Part shown: positions 1 to 5,550 of the stretch, piece after piece
Layout of the letters: every line of letters starts with the position of its first letter
How positions within the stretch are numbered: the stretch's first letter is position 1
Source of the DNA: Planctomycetales bacterium
GTDB taxonomy: Bacteria; Planctomycetota; Phycisphaerae; SM23-33
NCBI GenBank assembly: GCA_030642005.1
Contig: DAOWOP010000165.1
Span: forward strand, 1 to 5,972
Direction: 5' to 3'
Length of the DNA: 5,972 nt
Notes under the pieces: generated by a model
The model's input: the letters and a program-made list of their open reading frames with translations, nothing else
What the model was told of the DNA's origin: nothing
The model's database searches: none
Position numbers and translations under genes: made by a program

Positions 1-45
1 CTCTTGCAGCAACCGTCCAATTACGTCATTCTTGTGCTTGGCCAT
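1..45 (-). CDS. 5' end of a minus-strand gene, product unknown (partial)
   Basis: Reading the minus strand from position 45 gives an ATG followed by 14 more open codons (MAKHKNDVIGRLLQE) up to the window edge. A good Shine-Dalgarno (AGGAG, complement of 53-57) sits 7 nt before the ATG, which is the main reason to accept so short a fragment. The visible N-terminus is basic and then amphipathic, with no signal peptide or membrane segment. Fifteen residues are too few to assign a family. The gene is divergent from everything else in the window, and its start region is buried in an inverted repeat (41-105), which suggests translational control. Moderately sure that it is a gene; the function is unknown. 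Confidence 0.55.
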   Translation of the reverse strand, partial: MAKHKNDVIGRLLQE

Positions 46-105
46 CGTTTGTCTCCTTGATCAAAGTTTTTTCCGAATAATCCTTTGATCGAAGCAAACG
101 ATGGC
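41..105 (-). promoter_or_regulatory. Imperfect hairpin covering the SD and start codon of the minus-strand gene
   Basis: Positions 41-51 (gccatcgtttg) are the exact reverse complement of 95-105. The inner part, gatcaaag at 59-66, pairs with ctttgatc at 83-90. Between these two paired blocks the left arm carries three extra bases. The loop is 67-82. In the minus-strand transcript the ATG (45-43) and the AGGAG (57-53) both lie in the 3' arm, so folding would hide them from the ribosome. No T-run follows, so it is not a terminator. The pairing is directly visible; a role in translational control is inference. Confidence 0.55.
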
Positions 106-127
106 TTCTTGTTAATTTACAGAAAAA

Positions 128-394
128 ATGTTACGCTCCCCACAGCAGATTCACAGGGCGGCAGTATCGGTCCCCTCCAACATTGCTGAAGGCTATGGCC
201 GCGGAAGCCTTCGAGACTATATCAGGTTCCTCTTGACCGCACGAGGCAGTCTGTACGAAGTGGAAACACAAATACTGCTTGCAAAAGAACTGGTGTACCT
301 GACGGAAAAGCAGACAAACTCACTTATGCAGGATACGGGTGAGTGTTCCAAAGTCCTCAACGGACTGATTGTGAGCCTGAAGAAGAAAAAATAA
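128..394 (+). pseudogene. Four-helix-bundle protein of the 23S rRNA intervening-sequence (IVP) family, N-terminally truncated
   Basis: The 88-residue product contains the family signature RAAVSVPSNIAEGYGR (residues about 10-25), followed by a Y-x-x-F-L-x-x-A-R-G-S-L-x-E-V-E-T-Q block and a final helix ending in a lysine tail. IVP-like proteins are usually about 115-125 residues and begin with a helix of about 35 residues carrying a W-x-x-A/S-M-x-L-type motif. That helix is absent here, and the in-frame codons upstream end at a stop (113-115). There is no good Shine-Dalgarno before the ATG at 128; only an A-rich run precedes it. The remainder is intact to its stop, so the 5' end was probably lost when the sequence now at 1-115 became adjacent. 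Family function is poorly understood; members occur inside 23S rRNA insertions and as free-standing genes. It could be an expressed short variant, but a decaying remnant is more likely. Confidence 0.7.
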
Positions 395-453
395 TTTTAT
401 CAAACAGGTCTGATATGAGTATAAGACAGCACGTTTACGTGACTTGTTGTACG

Positions 454-505
454 CCTGGTACCTGGTACCTGGTACCTGGTACCTGGTGCCTGGTGCCTGG
501 TGCCT
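454..505 (+). repeat. Seven-copy 7-bp tandem array upstream of argC
   Basis: Seven full heptamers run from 454 to 502: four copies of cctggta, then three of cctggtg, followed by a partial cct. Adjacent units create repeated GGTACC palindromes in the first half. The array ends about 8 bp before the argC Shine-Dalgarno, so it lies in the probable argC leader. The clean split between an A-ending and a G-ending block suggests expansion by slippage or duplication of one variant. Just upstream is a small perfect hairpin, CACGT-TT-ACGTG, at 430-441. Confidence 0.9.
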
Positions 506-512
506 TTCCTTC

Positions 513-517
513 AGGAG
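513..517 (+). promoter_or_regulatory. Ribosome binding site of argC
   Basis: AGGAG lies 6 nt before the ATG at 524. It fixes that start, and it follows the heptamer array almost directly. Confidence 0.8.
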
Positions 518-523
518 TAAGAG

Positions 524-1552
524 ATGTCTGATAAAACGAAGAAAATCCGTGTCGCGTTAATCGGCGGGAGCGGCTACGCCGGCTTCGAGGCAATTCGTCT
601 GCTGCGCCGGCATCCCCACGCCGAACTGGTCGGCATCTTCGGGCCGGCAGAAGAGGTTGCGCCGATTACCGATTTCTACCCGCTGCTGAACAAGACGGTC
701 GAGATGCAGCAGGAGTTGTACGACGTGTCGAAGGTCGCCGGGCAGGCGGACCTGGCGATGCTGGCCGTACCGCACAAGGTCGCAATGAGTTACGTTCCGG
801 CCCTGCGCGAAGCGGGCATCCGCATCATCGACTTCTCGGCAGATTATCGGCTCAAAGACGCCGCCGAGTACGAAAAATGGTACTGCCCGCACACGGACGC
901 CGCCCGCCTCGCCGAGGCTGTCTATGGCCTGCCGGAATACTACACCGATGCGATAAAATCGGCCGACCTGATCGCAAACCCCGGCTGTTACCCGACTTGC
1001 GCGGTCCTACCCCTGGCGCCGCCGCTGTCTGCCGGACTTATCGAACCGACCGGCATCGTCGTCAACGCCATCACCGGCATCAGCGGGGCCGGGAGAACAC
1101 CGTCGCCGGCATACCACTTCCCGCACCGCAACGAGAACTTCGAGCCATACGCTCCCGGCGTCCACCGACACATGCCGGAGATGGAACAGGTGCTGACGGA
1201 CCTGCACGGCGCAGCCGTGGAGACGCTGTTCGTCCCGCACGTGTGCCCGATGGACCGCGGGATGCTCTGCACCATCTACGCAAAACCGGCCGGTGATGTT
1301 ACCGCCGAGAAACTGACCGAAGTCTTGCAGGCCGCTTACGCCGACTCGCCGTTCGTCCGCATCCGTACCGACGTCCTGCCAGCTACAAAATACGTCGCCA
1401 CGACCAACTTCTGCGACCTCGCTGCGCGGGTGGAAAAAGGAATGGTGATCCTCATCTCCGCCCTGGACAATCTGCTCAAAGGCGCTTCAGGCCAGGCCGT
1501 CCAGAATATGAATATCATGTTCGGACTGGATGAAACGACGGGATTGTATTGA
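524..1552 (+). CDS. argC: N-acetyl-gamma-glutamyl-phosphate reductase
   Basis: ArgC reduces N-acetylglutamyl phosphate to N-acetylglutamate semialdehyde with NADPH, in the cytosolic acetylated branch of ornithine/arginine synthesis. The 342-residue product is full length for the family. It opens with a Rossmann dinucleotide loop, GGSGYAG (residues 14-20), followed by FSADYRL (104-110). The catalytic cysteine is C155 in ANPGCYPT (151-158). Next come the SGAGR segment (187-191), the active-site histidine region HRHMPEM (214-220), PHVCPMDRGM (238-247), and the conserved C-terminal NLLKGASGQAVQNMNIMFG block (316-334). No key residue is missing. A good Shine-Dalgarno precedes the start. argJ follows on the same strand after a 167-bp repeat-bearing spacer, the usual argC-argJ order, so co-transcription is plausible. 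Assignment is secure. Confidence 0.97.
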   Translation: MSDKTKKIRVALIGGSGYAGFEAIRLLRRHPHAELVGIFGPAEEVAPITDFYPLLNKTVEMQQELYDVSKVAGQADLAMLAVPHKVAMSYVPALREAGIRIIDFSADYRLKDAAEYEKWYCPHTDAARLAEAVYGLPEYYTDAIKSADLIANPGCYPTCAVLPLAPPLSAGLIEPTGIVVNAITGISGAGRTPSPAYHFPHRNENFEPYAPGVHRHMPEMEQVLTDLHGAAVETLFVPHVCPMDRGMLCTIYAKPAGDVTAEKLTEVLQAAYADSPFVRIRTDVLPATKYVATTNFCDLAARVEKGMVILISALDNLLKGASGQAVQNMNIMFGLDETTGLY

Positions 1553-1562
1553 CCGTAAAACA

Positions 1563-1647
1563 GGGACTTGGGACCAGGGGCTTGGGATTAGGGAAACGTT
1601 GTTTTTCCGTTTTTCCCTATTCCCTACGACCTATGACCTACTCTCTA
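1563..1647. repeat. Two facing heptamer arrays forming a hairpin between argC and argJ
   Basis: The left array (1563-1597) has five heptamers starting with ggg: gggactt, gggacca, ggggctt, gggatta, gggaaac. The right array (1613-1647) has five heptamers ending in cta: ttcccta twice, cgaccta, tgaccta, ctctcta. The left units resemble the reverse complement of the right units. As a result 1584-1598 (gggattagggaaacg) pairs almost perfectly with 1608-1624 (cgtttttccctattccc) across a short T-rich loop. The whole block lies in the argC-argJ spacer. It could act as an RNA processing or attenuation structure, or simply be an inverted repeat element; neither is shown. Confidence 0.8.
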
Positions 1648-1655
1648 TCTGTTGG

Positions 1656-1678
1656 CGTGCTCGCTTCAGCGAGGCATG
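1656..1678 (+). other. Small hairpin upstream of argJ
   Basis: CTCGC (1660-1664) pairs with GCGAG (1669-1673) around a TTCA tetraloop. The stem extends by four further pairs (1656-1659 with 1675-1678, one of them G-U) past a single bulged G at 1674. It sits about 40 nt before the argJ start with no U-tract after it, so it is not an intrinsic terminator. It may stabilise the downstream mRNA, which is inference. Confidence 0.5.
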
Positions 1679-1707
1679 ATAAAGCGCCGGATTACCATAA
1701 AAACAGC

Positions 1708-1711
1708 GGAG
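1708..1711 (+). promoter_or_regulatory. Ribosome binding site that decides the argJ start
   Basis: GGAG lies 8 nt before the ATG at 1720. This supports that start over the TTG at 1549, whose extra 57 codons would read through the repeat block and resemble no protein. Confidence 0.7.
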
Positions 1712-1719
1712 AATTAACA

Positions 1720-2922
1720 ATGGGGCAAGTGCGACACATTACATTACCCGCCGGTTTCGTCGCATCAGGTGTCAAGTGCGGGATTAAGACCACGGGGCGA
1801 GAAGACCTTGCGATAATTGTCGCCGACGAAGCCGTCCCCGCCGCAATTCTGACAACCTCCAACCAGGTCGTCGGCGCGCCGGTTATCTGGTGCCGGAAAG
1901 TCCTTCCGAAAGGGTACGGGAAGATTCGCGGAATTGTCCTAAACTCCGGCGTGGCAAATGTTTGCACCGGCAGGCGCGGCCTGACGGACGCCGAAGCGAT
2001 GGCCGACCTGACCGCCCGTCTGCTTGGCGCTACACCCGACGAAATACTCGTAGTCTCCACCGGCGTTATAGGCCATCCGCTGCCGATGCCGAAGATTCGC
2101 CGGGGCATCACCGCCGCTGCTCGAACCCTTGGACGGAGTAACGACTCCGCCGTCGTCCGTGCCATTATGACCACTGACACGAAGGAAAAATCAGCCGTCG
2201 TGCAGACCCGCCTCGGCGGCGAGACGATAACTCTCGCCGGCATCGTCAAGGGCGCCGGTATGATCGCACCGTCCCTGGCGACGATGATCAGCGTAATCAC
2301 CACCGACGCGAAAATCGCGCCGCCCCTGCTCCACCGAATATTCAGAGCGGCCGCCGCCGAAACATTCAACGCCGTTACGATCGACTCGGACCAGTCCACC
2401 TCGGATACCGCCGTCGTGCTGGCCTCAGGCCGGGCCGGGAAGAAGGTTCAGTCCGGCTCAACGTCCTGTCGTAAATTCGCCGCTGCGCTCGAGGAGGTCT
2501 GCCGGGAACTCACCCTCGCCATGGTGCGAGACGGCGAGGGCGCGACGAAACTGATCAGTATAACCGTCAAGTCCGCCGCCACGAAGTCCGACGCCGTCGC
2601 TGCTGCAAAATCGGTCGCCGACTCGCCGCTTCTCAAGTGTGCGGTCCACGGAGCAGACCCGAACTGGGGCAGAATCGTCATGGCCGTCGGAAAGAGCGCC
2701 GCAAAGGTGGCCCCCGCCAAACTTTCTGTAACTATCGGCGGCATAAGGGTTTTCGCTCGTGGCCTGCCGAAGAATTTCAGCCATCGCGCCGTGCGCGAAC
2801 ACCTCAAAGGCGATACGGTCGTCATCGAAATCAACCTGGGCCTGGGCGGCGAAAAATTCACCGCATACACCTGCGACCTGTCCGGCGCATACATCAAAAT
2901 CAACGCCGATTACCATACATAA
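1720..2922 (+). CDS. argJ: Glutamate N-acetyltransferase / amino-acid acetyltransferase (ornithine acetyltransferase)
   Basis: ArgJ transfers the acetyl group from N-acetylornithine to glutamate, recycling acetyl in arginine synthesis. Some homologues also use acetyl-CoA; sequence alone cannot tell which type this is. From the ATG at 1720 the product is 400 residues, a normal length. Conserved blocks in order: SGVANVCTG (76-84), STGVIG (113-118), TTDT (151-154), the self-cleavage site KGAGMIAPSLATM (177-189), DSDQSTSDT (222-230), DGEGATK (271-277), GADPNWGRI (311-319), and the terminal INADYHT. By family knowledge the precursor is cut between A187 and T188, freeing T188 as the N-terminal nucleophile; both residues are present. 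The longer frame from TTG 1549 runs through repeats and is rejected. argC lies directly upstream; argB and argD are not in the window. Confidence 0.96.
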   Translation: MGQVRHITLPAGFVASGVKCGIKTTGREDLAIIVADEAVPAAILTTSNQVVGAPVIWCRKVLPKGYGKIRGIVLNSGVANVCTGRRGLTDAEAMADLTARLLGATPDEILVVSTGVIGHPLPMPKIRRGITAAARTLGRSNDSAVVRAIMTTDTKEKSAVVQTRLGGETITLAGIVKGAGMIAPSLATMISVITTDAKIAPPLLHRIFRAAAAETFNAVTIDSDQSTSDTAVVLASGRAGKKVQSGSTSCRKFAAALEEVCRELTLAMVRDGEGATKLISITVKSAATKSDAVAAAKSVADSPLLKCAVHGADPNWGRIVMAVGKSAAKVAPAKLSVTIGGIRVFARGLPKNFSHRAVREHLKGDTVVIEINLGLGGEKFTAYTCDLSGAYIKINADYHT

Positions 2923-2960
2923 TACACACCCTGTATGTATGTAGTGCATCAAACATACAG
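2914..2960 (+). other. Two mutually exclusive hairpins between argJ and gpsA
   Basis: The last argJ codons include catacat (2914-2920), which can pair with atgtatg (2935-2941). Alternatively ctgtatgt (2931-2938) can pair with acatacag (2953-2960). The two stems share 2935-2938, so only one can form at a time. Neither is followed by a T-run. A role as an attenuator or processing site is inference; simple AT-rich palindromy is the alternative. Confidence 0.45.
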
Positions 2961-3017
2961 CGAGGCTGGCGAGACCCTCTGGACAAGCCGCCCCGGCACT
3001 GGTAGGCTTTGGAGCAT

Positions 3018-4028
3018 ATGGGTGAGATGATCACAATCATAGGCGACGGCGCAATGGCGACGGTGTGCGCCGGGCTACTGGCCGACAAAGGCTTTGGGGT
3101 CAGGTTGTGGAGCGCCTTCGAGCGAAACGCCGACCAGATGCGACGCACAGGCCGAAACGAACGATTCCTGCCCGGAGTGAAACTGCCGGAGGCGTTAAAG
3201 ATTACGGCAAACCCGGCGGAGGCGTTCGCTGACGCTGTGATGGTCATCTCGGCTGTGCCTACGCAATACACCCGCGCCGTCTGGGATCGCCTCAAACCGC
3301 ATTGTCCGGCCAAGATGCCCATATGCTCCGTTACCAAGGGCATCGAGAATAAAACGCTTTTGCGTCCGTCGCAAATCCTCGCTGATGTACTGACTGGTTC
3401 GCCTGACGGTAACTTACCCGTATCGGCTCTGTCCGGGCCTAGCATCGCCACGGAACTCGTCAAAAAACTTCCTGCCACTGTCGTATCGGCATCAACGGAC
3501 GAAAAACTCGCGATTGAAGTGCAAAAACTCTTCAAAACCGCCTATTTTCGCGTTTATACCAATACGGACATTATCGGCGTGGAAATATCGGCAGCGACGA
3601 AGAACATCATTGCTATCGCTGCCGGTATCCTCGACGGCCTGCGGGCGGGCGACAACGCAAAGGCCGCTCTGCTGACAAGGGGATTGGTGGAAATAACCCG
3701 CCTCGGTATAGCAGCGGGAGGGCGAAAAGAGACCTTCTCAGGCCTGGCGGGGCTGGGAGACCTGGTAACAACCTGCATCAGCCCCCATGGCCGAAACCGA
3801 TCTTTCGGCGAAGCCGTCGGGAAGGGCGCAACTCCCGACCAGGCCCTGGCAGAGACCCAAAGCGTCGTCGAGGGCGTCGCCACAACCCAAAGCGTACTGG
3901 AACTGGCTCGTCAGAAAGGCGTGGAAATGCCTATAGCACAGGCTGTGCACAATGTCGTCTTCGAAGCACAGGACCCGCAGCAGGCAATCCTGGACCTCAT
4001 GTCCCGCCCGCCAAAAGCGGAGGATTGA
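3018..4028 (+). CDS. gpsA: Glycerol-3-phosphate dehydrogenase [NAD(P)+]
   Basis: GpsA reduces dihydroxyacetone phosphate to sn-glycerol-3-phosphate, the backbone of phospholipids, in the cytosol. From the ATG at 3018 the product is 336 residues, typical for the family. The N-terminal Rossmann loop is IGDGAMA (8-14), a GxGxxA form rather than the usual GxGxxG. Further motifs are SVTKGIE with K107, LSGPSIATEL (138-147), the catalytic lysine K195 in SAATKNIIAIAAG, DNAKAALLTRGL (212-223), GLAGLGDLVTTC (242-253), the substrate-site HGRNRSFG (257-264), and VEGVATTQSV (284-293). The start is uncertain. GGAG at 3011-3014 lies 3 nt before ATG 3018 (too close) and 12 nt before ATG 3027 (rather far), and a TTG at 3009 is also in frame. 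The ATG at 3027 would remove only three residues. A 95-bp spacer separates gpsA from argJ, so shared transcription is possible but not shown. Confidence 0.96.
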   Translation: MGEMITIIGDGAMATVCAGLLADKGFGVRLWSAFERNADQMRRTGRNERFLPGVKLPEALKITANPAEAFADAVMVISAVPTQYTRAVWDRLKPHCPAKMPICSVTKGIENKTLLRPSQILADVLTGSPDGNLPVSALSGPSIATELVKKLPATVVSASTDEKLAIEVQKLFKTAYFRVYTNTDIIGVEISAATKNIIAIAAGILDGLRAGDNAKAALLTRGLVEITRLGIAAGGRKETFSGLAGLGDLVTTCISPHGRNRSFGEAVGKGATPDQALAETQSVVEGVATTQSVLELARQKGVEMPIAQAVHNVVFEAQDPQQAILDLMSRPPKAED

Positions 4029-4045
4029 CCCGCATTTTTCATTAA

Positions 4046-4232
4046 CCACAGAGGGCACAGAGTTCGCAGAGATTTTTTAAACATATTTCATTGCTTTTTC
4101 AAGAGTTATGGAATTCCTCACAACCAATCGTGCCCCGATCACCATAATCTGAAAAAAACAAAGTGTCATTTTACAAAATCGTCAAATTGCTCGTAAGTAC
4201 TTTGGGAATAAGTAACTTTGTGATCTCTGCGT
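4046..4232. repeat. AT-rich intergenic element flanked by inverted degenerate 9-bp repeats
   Basis: The left end has three 9-bp units (4046-4072): ccacagagg, gcacagagt, tcgcagaga. Read on the minus strand, the right end (4232 back to 4215) gives acgcagaga and tcacaaagt, matching two of the left units at 8/9 and 7/9. The interior is AT-rich, unlike the flanking genes, and contains no convincing gene. Similar CACAGAG-type repeats are, from memory, frequent in intergenic DNA of environmental bacteria. It may be a small non-autonomous repeat element. No target-site duplication is evident. Confidence 0.55.
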
Positions 4233-4286
4233 CCTCCCCTTGGGACGGCGAACAGCCGCCTGTGGTGCAATATCCGGGTTAATCCC

Positions 4287-4339
4287 TCCCCCGACAAAGT
4301 TGTTCCACGTGGAACATGAGGGAACTGGAAATCGGGGGA
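4287..4339. repeat. 8-bp inverted repeat enclosing parS
   Basis: TCCCCCGA (4287-4294) is the exact reverse complement of TCGGGGGA (4332-4339). The perfect parS palindrome lies between them, nearer the left arm. The arrangement could form a cruciform or an outer RNA stem with the parS hairpin inside. Confidence 0.6.
4301..4316. promoter_or_regulatory. parS: parS centromere site (perfect palindrome)
   Basis: TGTTCCACGTGGAACA is a perfect 16-bp palindrome that fits the bacterial parS consensus TGTTNCACGTGNAACA at every fixed position. ParB/Spo0J dimers load here and, as CTP-dependent clamps, slide onto neighbouring DNA. It lies 257 nt before the parB start at 4573, which supports both calls. 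The Noc-type site (ATTTCCCGGGAAAT) is clearly different. Confidence 0.93.
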
Positions 4340-4388
4340 AACGACTTTCTTTCAGCGACCATCGCCGGCTCCCTTTTGCGCCTTGCGG

Positions 4389-4421
4389 AAAAAACCGACC
4401 CATATCTATAGAGTCGGCTTT
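4389..4421 (-). terminator. Terminator-like hairpin facing the minus strand
   Basis: CCGAC (4395-4399) pairs with GTCGG (4413-4417). In the minus-strand RNA the stem extends through a G-U and three A-U pairs to about 9 bp around a 13-nt loop. It runs straight into a U-tract (A4394 back to A4389 on the plus strand). In plus orientation the stem has a mismatch and no T-run, so it should not stop transcription into parB. No minus-strand gene is apparent just upstream of it, so it may end a short antisense or leader RNA, or be fortuitous. Confidence 0.4.
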
Positions 4422-4516
4422 ATAGTGTCGCCCGCAGGGTAAATACCTGATAAAATCCTTAAATTATCCTTGCAGTGGCATTGCGGGTTGATACGCTGTG
4501 AATGTGTGATCAATTA

Positions 4517-4532
4517 TGTTCTACGTGGAACG
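4517..4532. promoter_or_regulatory. parS: Second, degenerate parS-like site in the parB leader
   Basis: TGTTCTACGTGGAACG matches the parS consensus at all but two fixed positions (T for C at position 6, G for A at position 16). It begins 216 bp after the perfect site and ends 40 nt before the parB start codon. Its location suggests a role in parB autoregulation or ParB spreading, which is inference. A chance match is unlikely so close to parB and a perfect site. Confidence 0.65.
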
Positions 4533-4560
4533 AACTTTATCGGACTAAACCAACATGGGA

Positions 4561-4567
4561 AAGGAGG
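4561..4567 (+). promoter_or_regulatory. Ribosome binding site that decides the parB start
   Basis: AAGGAGG lies 5 nt before the ATG at 4573. The upstream in-frame ATG at 4555 would place this Shine-Dalgarno inside the gene and has no comparable site of its own. Confidence 0.85.
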
Positions 4568-4572
4568 CCCAA

Positions 4573-5550
4573 ATGTCTCGACAAACGCATCAGCCCCGCC
4601 TCGGACGAGGCCTGTCCAGCCTAATTCGCAACTCCACCATCGCCGAAACTGATTCGCCGGAATATCAGCCCGTGGCCGAACCATCAACGGGTGACGGCGC
4701 GCCCGGCGAGCACCGTCCAATGCCGACCGCCTCAGGGGGGATCATTATGGTCAGCCTCAGCGACATCCGCCCGAACCCATCCCAGCCTAGGCATCAATTC
4801 GACGAACAGGCCCTGACCGAACTGGCCGACAGCATCCGCCTGCACGGGCTGCTCCAGCCGATCCTCATCGCCAGGACGCCCGAAGGCGAAGGCGACAGCC
4901 CGTATCGTCTCATCGCCGGCGAGCGCCGGCTACGGGCGGCCGGACTGGCAGGCCTCGCCGAGATACCATGCATCGTCAGGCCCGCCTCAAGCAGGGAGAT
5001 GCTCGAACTGTCCCTGATCGAGAACCTCCGGCGAGCCGACCTGAACCCCGTTGAGCGGGCCAACGCATACCGCGACCTGATGGACCGCTTCAGCCTGACG
5101 CAGGAAGACGTGGCAAAAAGAATGGGCGAACCCAGGGCGACCGTTGCTAACTACTTGCGAATACTAGACTTATGCGATTTGGCGCAGTCGCTTATCGTCA
5201 TTGGCGCAGTCAGTTTCGGCCACGCAAAGGTACTCGCGGGCCTGGCCGGAAAACCGAATGTCCAGGCCCGGCTGGCGCAAAGGGTTGCCGACGAGACACT
5301 CTCCGTCCGACAACTTGAGGAACTTGTAAGAGCGGCGCAGCGGGGGGAAATATATCCGGCGACGAAGAAATCGCCGTACAGGCCGGCGTACCTCGTGGAT
5401 GTCGAAAAGCAATTGACCCAAACTGTCGGAACAAAAGTTACCGTCAGGCCAGGGCGGGCGAAAAACACAGGACGAATCGTTATCGAATACTACAGCCTAG
5501 ACGACTTCGATAAGATCGTCGCAACAATCGGAGCAAAGATTGAAAGCTGA
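4573..5550 (+). CDS. parB: Chromosome-partitioning protein ParB (Spo0J family CTPase)
   Basis: ParB binds parS, hydrolyses CTP as a sliding clamp, recruits SMC and stimulates ParA to segregate the origin region. The 325-residue product starts with RLGRGLSSLI (9-18), the peptide that contacts ParA. A variable proline-rich linker follows (about 20-57). The ParB/Srx-like domain includes IRPNPSQPR (65-73), HGLLQPI (91-97), the CTP-binding GERRLRAA (116-123) and ENLRRADLNPVERA (150-163). The helix-turn-helix that reads parS is at about 175-198 (LTQEDVAKRMGEPRATVANY...). The C-terminal dimerisation domain contains VGTKVTVRPG and a final IVIEYYSLDDFDKIV segment. All expected domains are present. The start at 4573 is chosen for its strong Shine-Dalgarno and the normal MSRQ...LGRGL beginning. 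Two parS sites lie upstream and no parA is adjacent, which is unusual since parA often precedes parB. Confidence 0.96.
   Translation: MSRQTHQPRLGRGLSSLIRNSTIAETDSPEYQPVAEPSTGDGAPGEHRPMPTASGGIIMVSLSDIRPNPSQPRHQFDEQALTELADSIRLHGLLQPILIARTPEGEGDSPYRLIAGERRLRAAGLAGLAEIPCIVRPASSREMLELSLIENLRRADLNPVERANAYRDLMDRFSLTQEDVAKRMGEPRATVANYLRILDLCDLAQSLIVIGAVSFGHAKVLAGLAGKPNVQARLAQRVADETLSVRQLEELVRAAQRGEIYPATKKSPYRPAYLVDVEKQLTQTVGTKVTVRPGRAKNTGRIVIEYYSLDDFDKIVATIGAKIES

Noticed and set aside
430..441. CACGTTTACGTG hairpin as a parS relative
   Set aside because: It lacks the TGTTNCACGTG core with continuous CACGTG; the shared letters are coincidental.
343..531. Open frame of 62 codons between the IVP gene and argC
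   Set aside because: It overlaps the IVP gene end, translates the heptamer array and overlaps the argC start; no ribosome binding site or recognisable protein.
1549..1719. N-terminal extension of argJ from TTG 1549, overlapping the argC stop (TTGA)
   Set aside because: The 57 extra codons read through the heptamer arrays and hairpin, resemble no ArgJ N-terminus, and the ATG at 1720 has its own Shine-Dalgarno and gives the family length.
1692..2399. Long minus-strand open frame opposite argJ
   Set aside because: It is a shadow of codon bias in argJ; composition is low in recognisable motifs and argJ is certain.
4470..4497. Sigma-70 promoter for parB (TTGCAG, 16 bp, TACGCT)
   Set aside because: The -10 matches consensus at only three positions with no extended -10, too weak to claim.
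4555..4572. Upstream in-frame ATG as parB start
   Set aside because: It has no good ribosome binding site, and the strong AAGGAGG at 4561-4567 points to the ATG at 4573.
4029..4572. Replication origin next to parS/parB
   Set aside because: No convincing DnaA boxes (TTATNCACA or complement) or AT-rich 13-mer cluster were seen; parS alone does not mark oriC.
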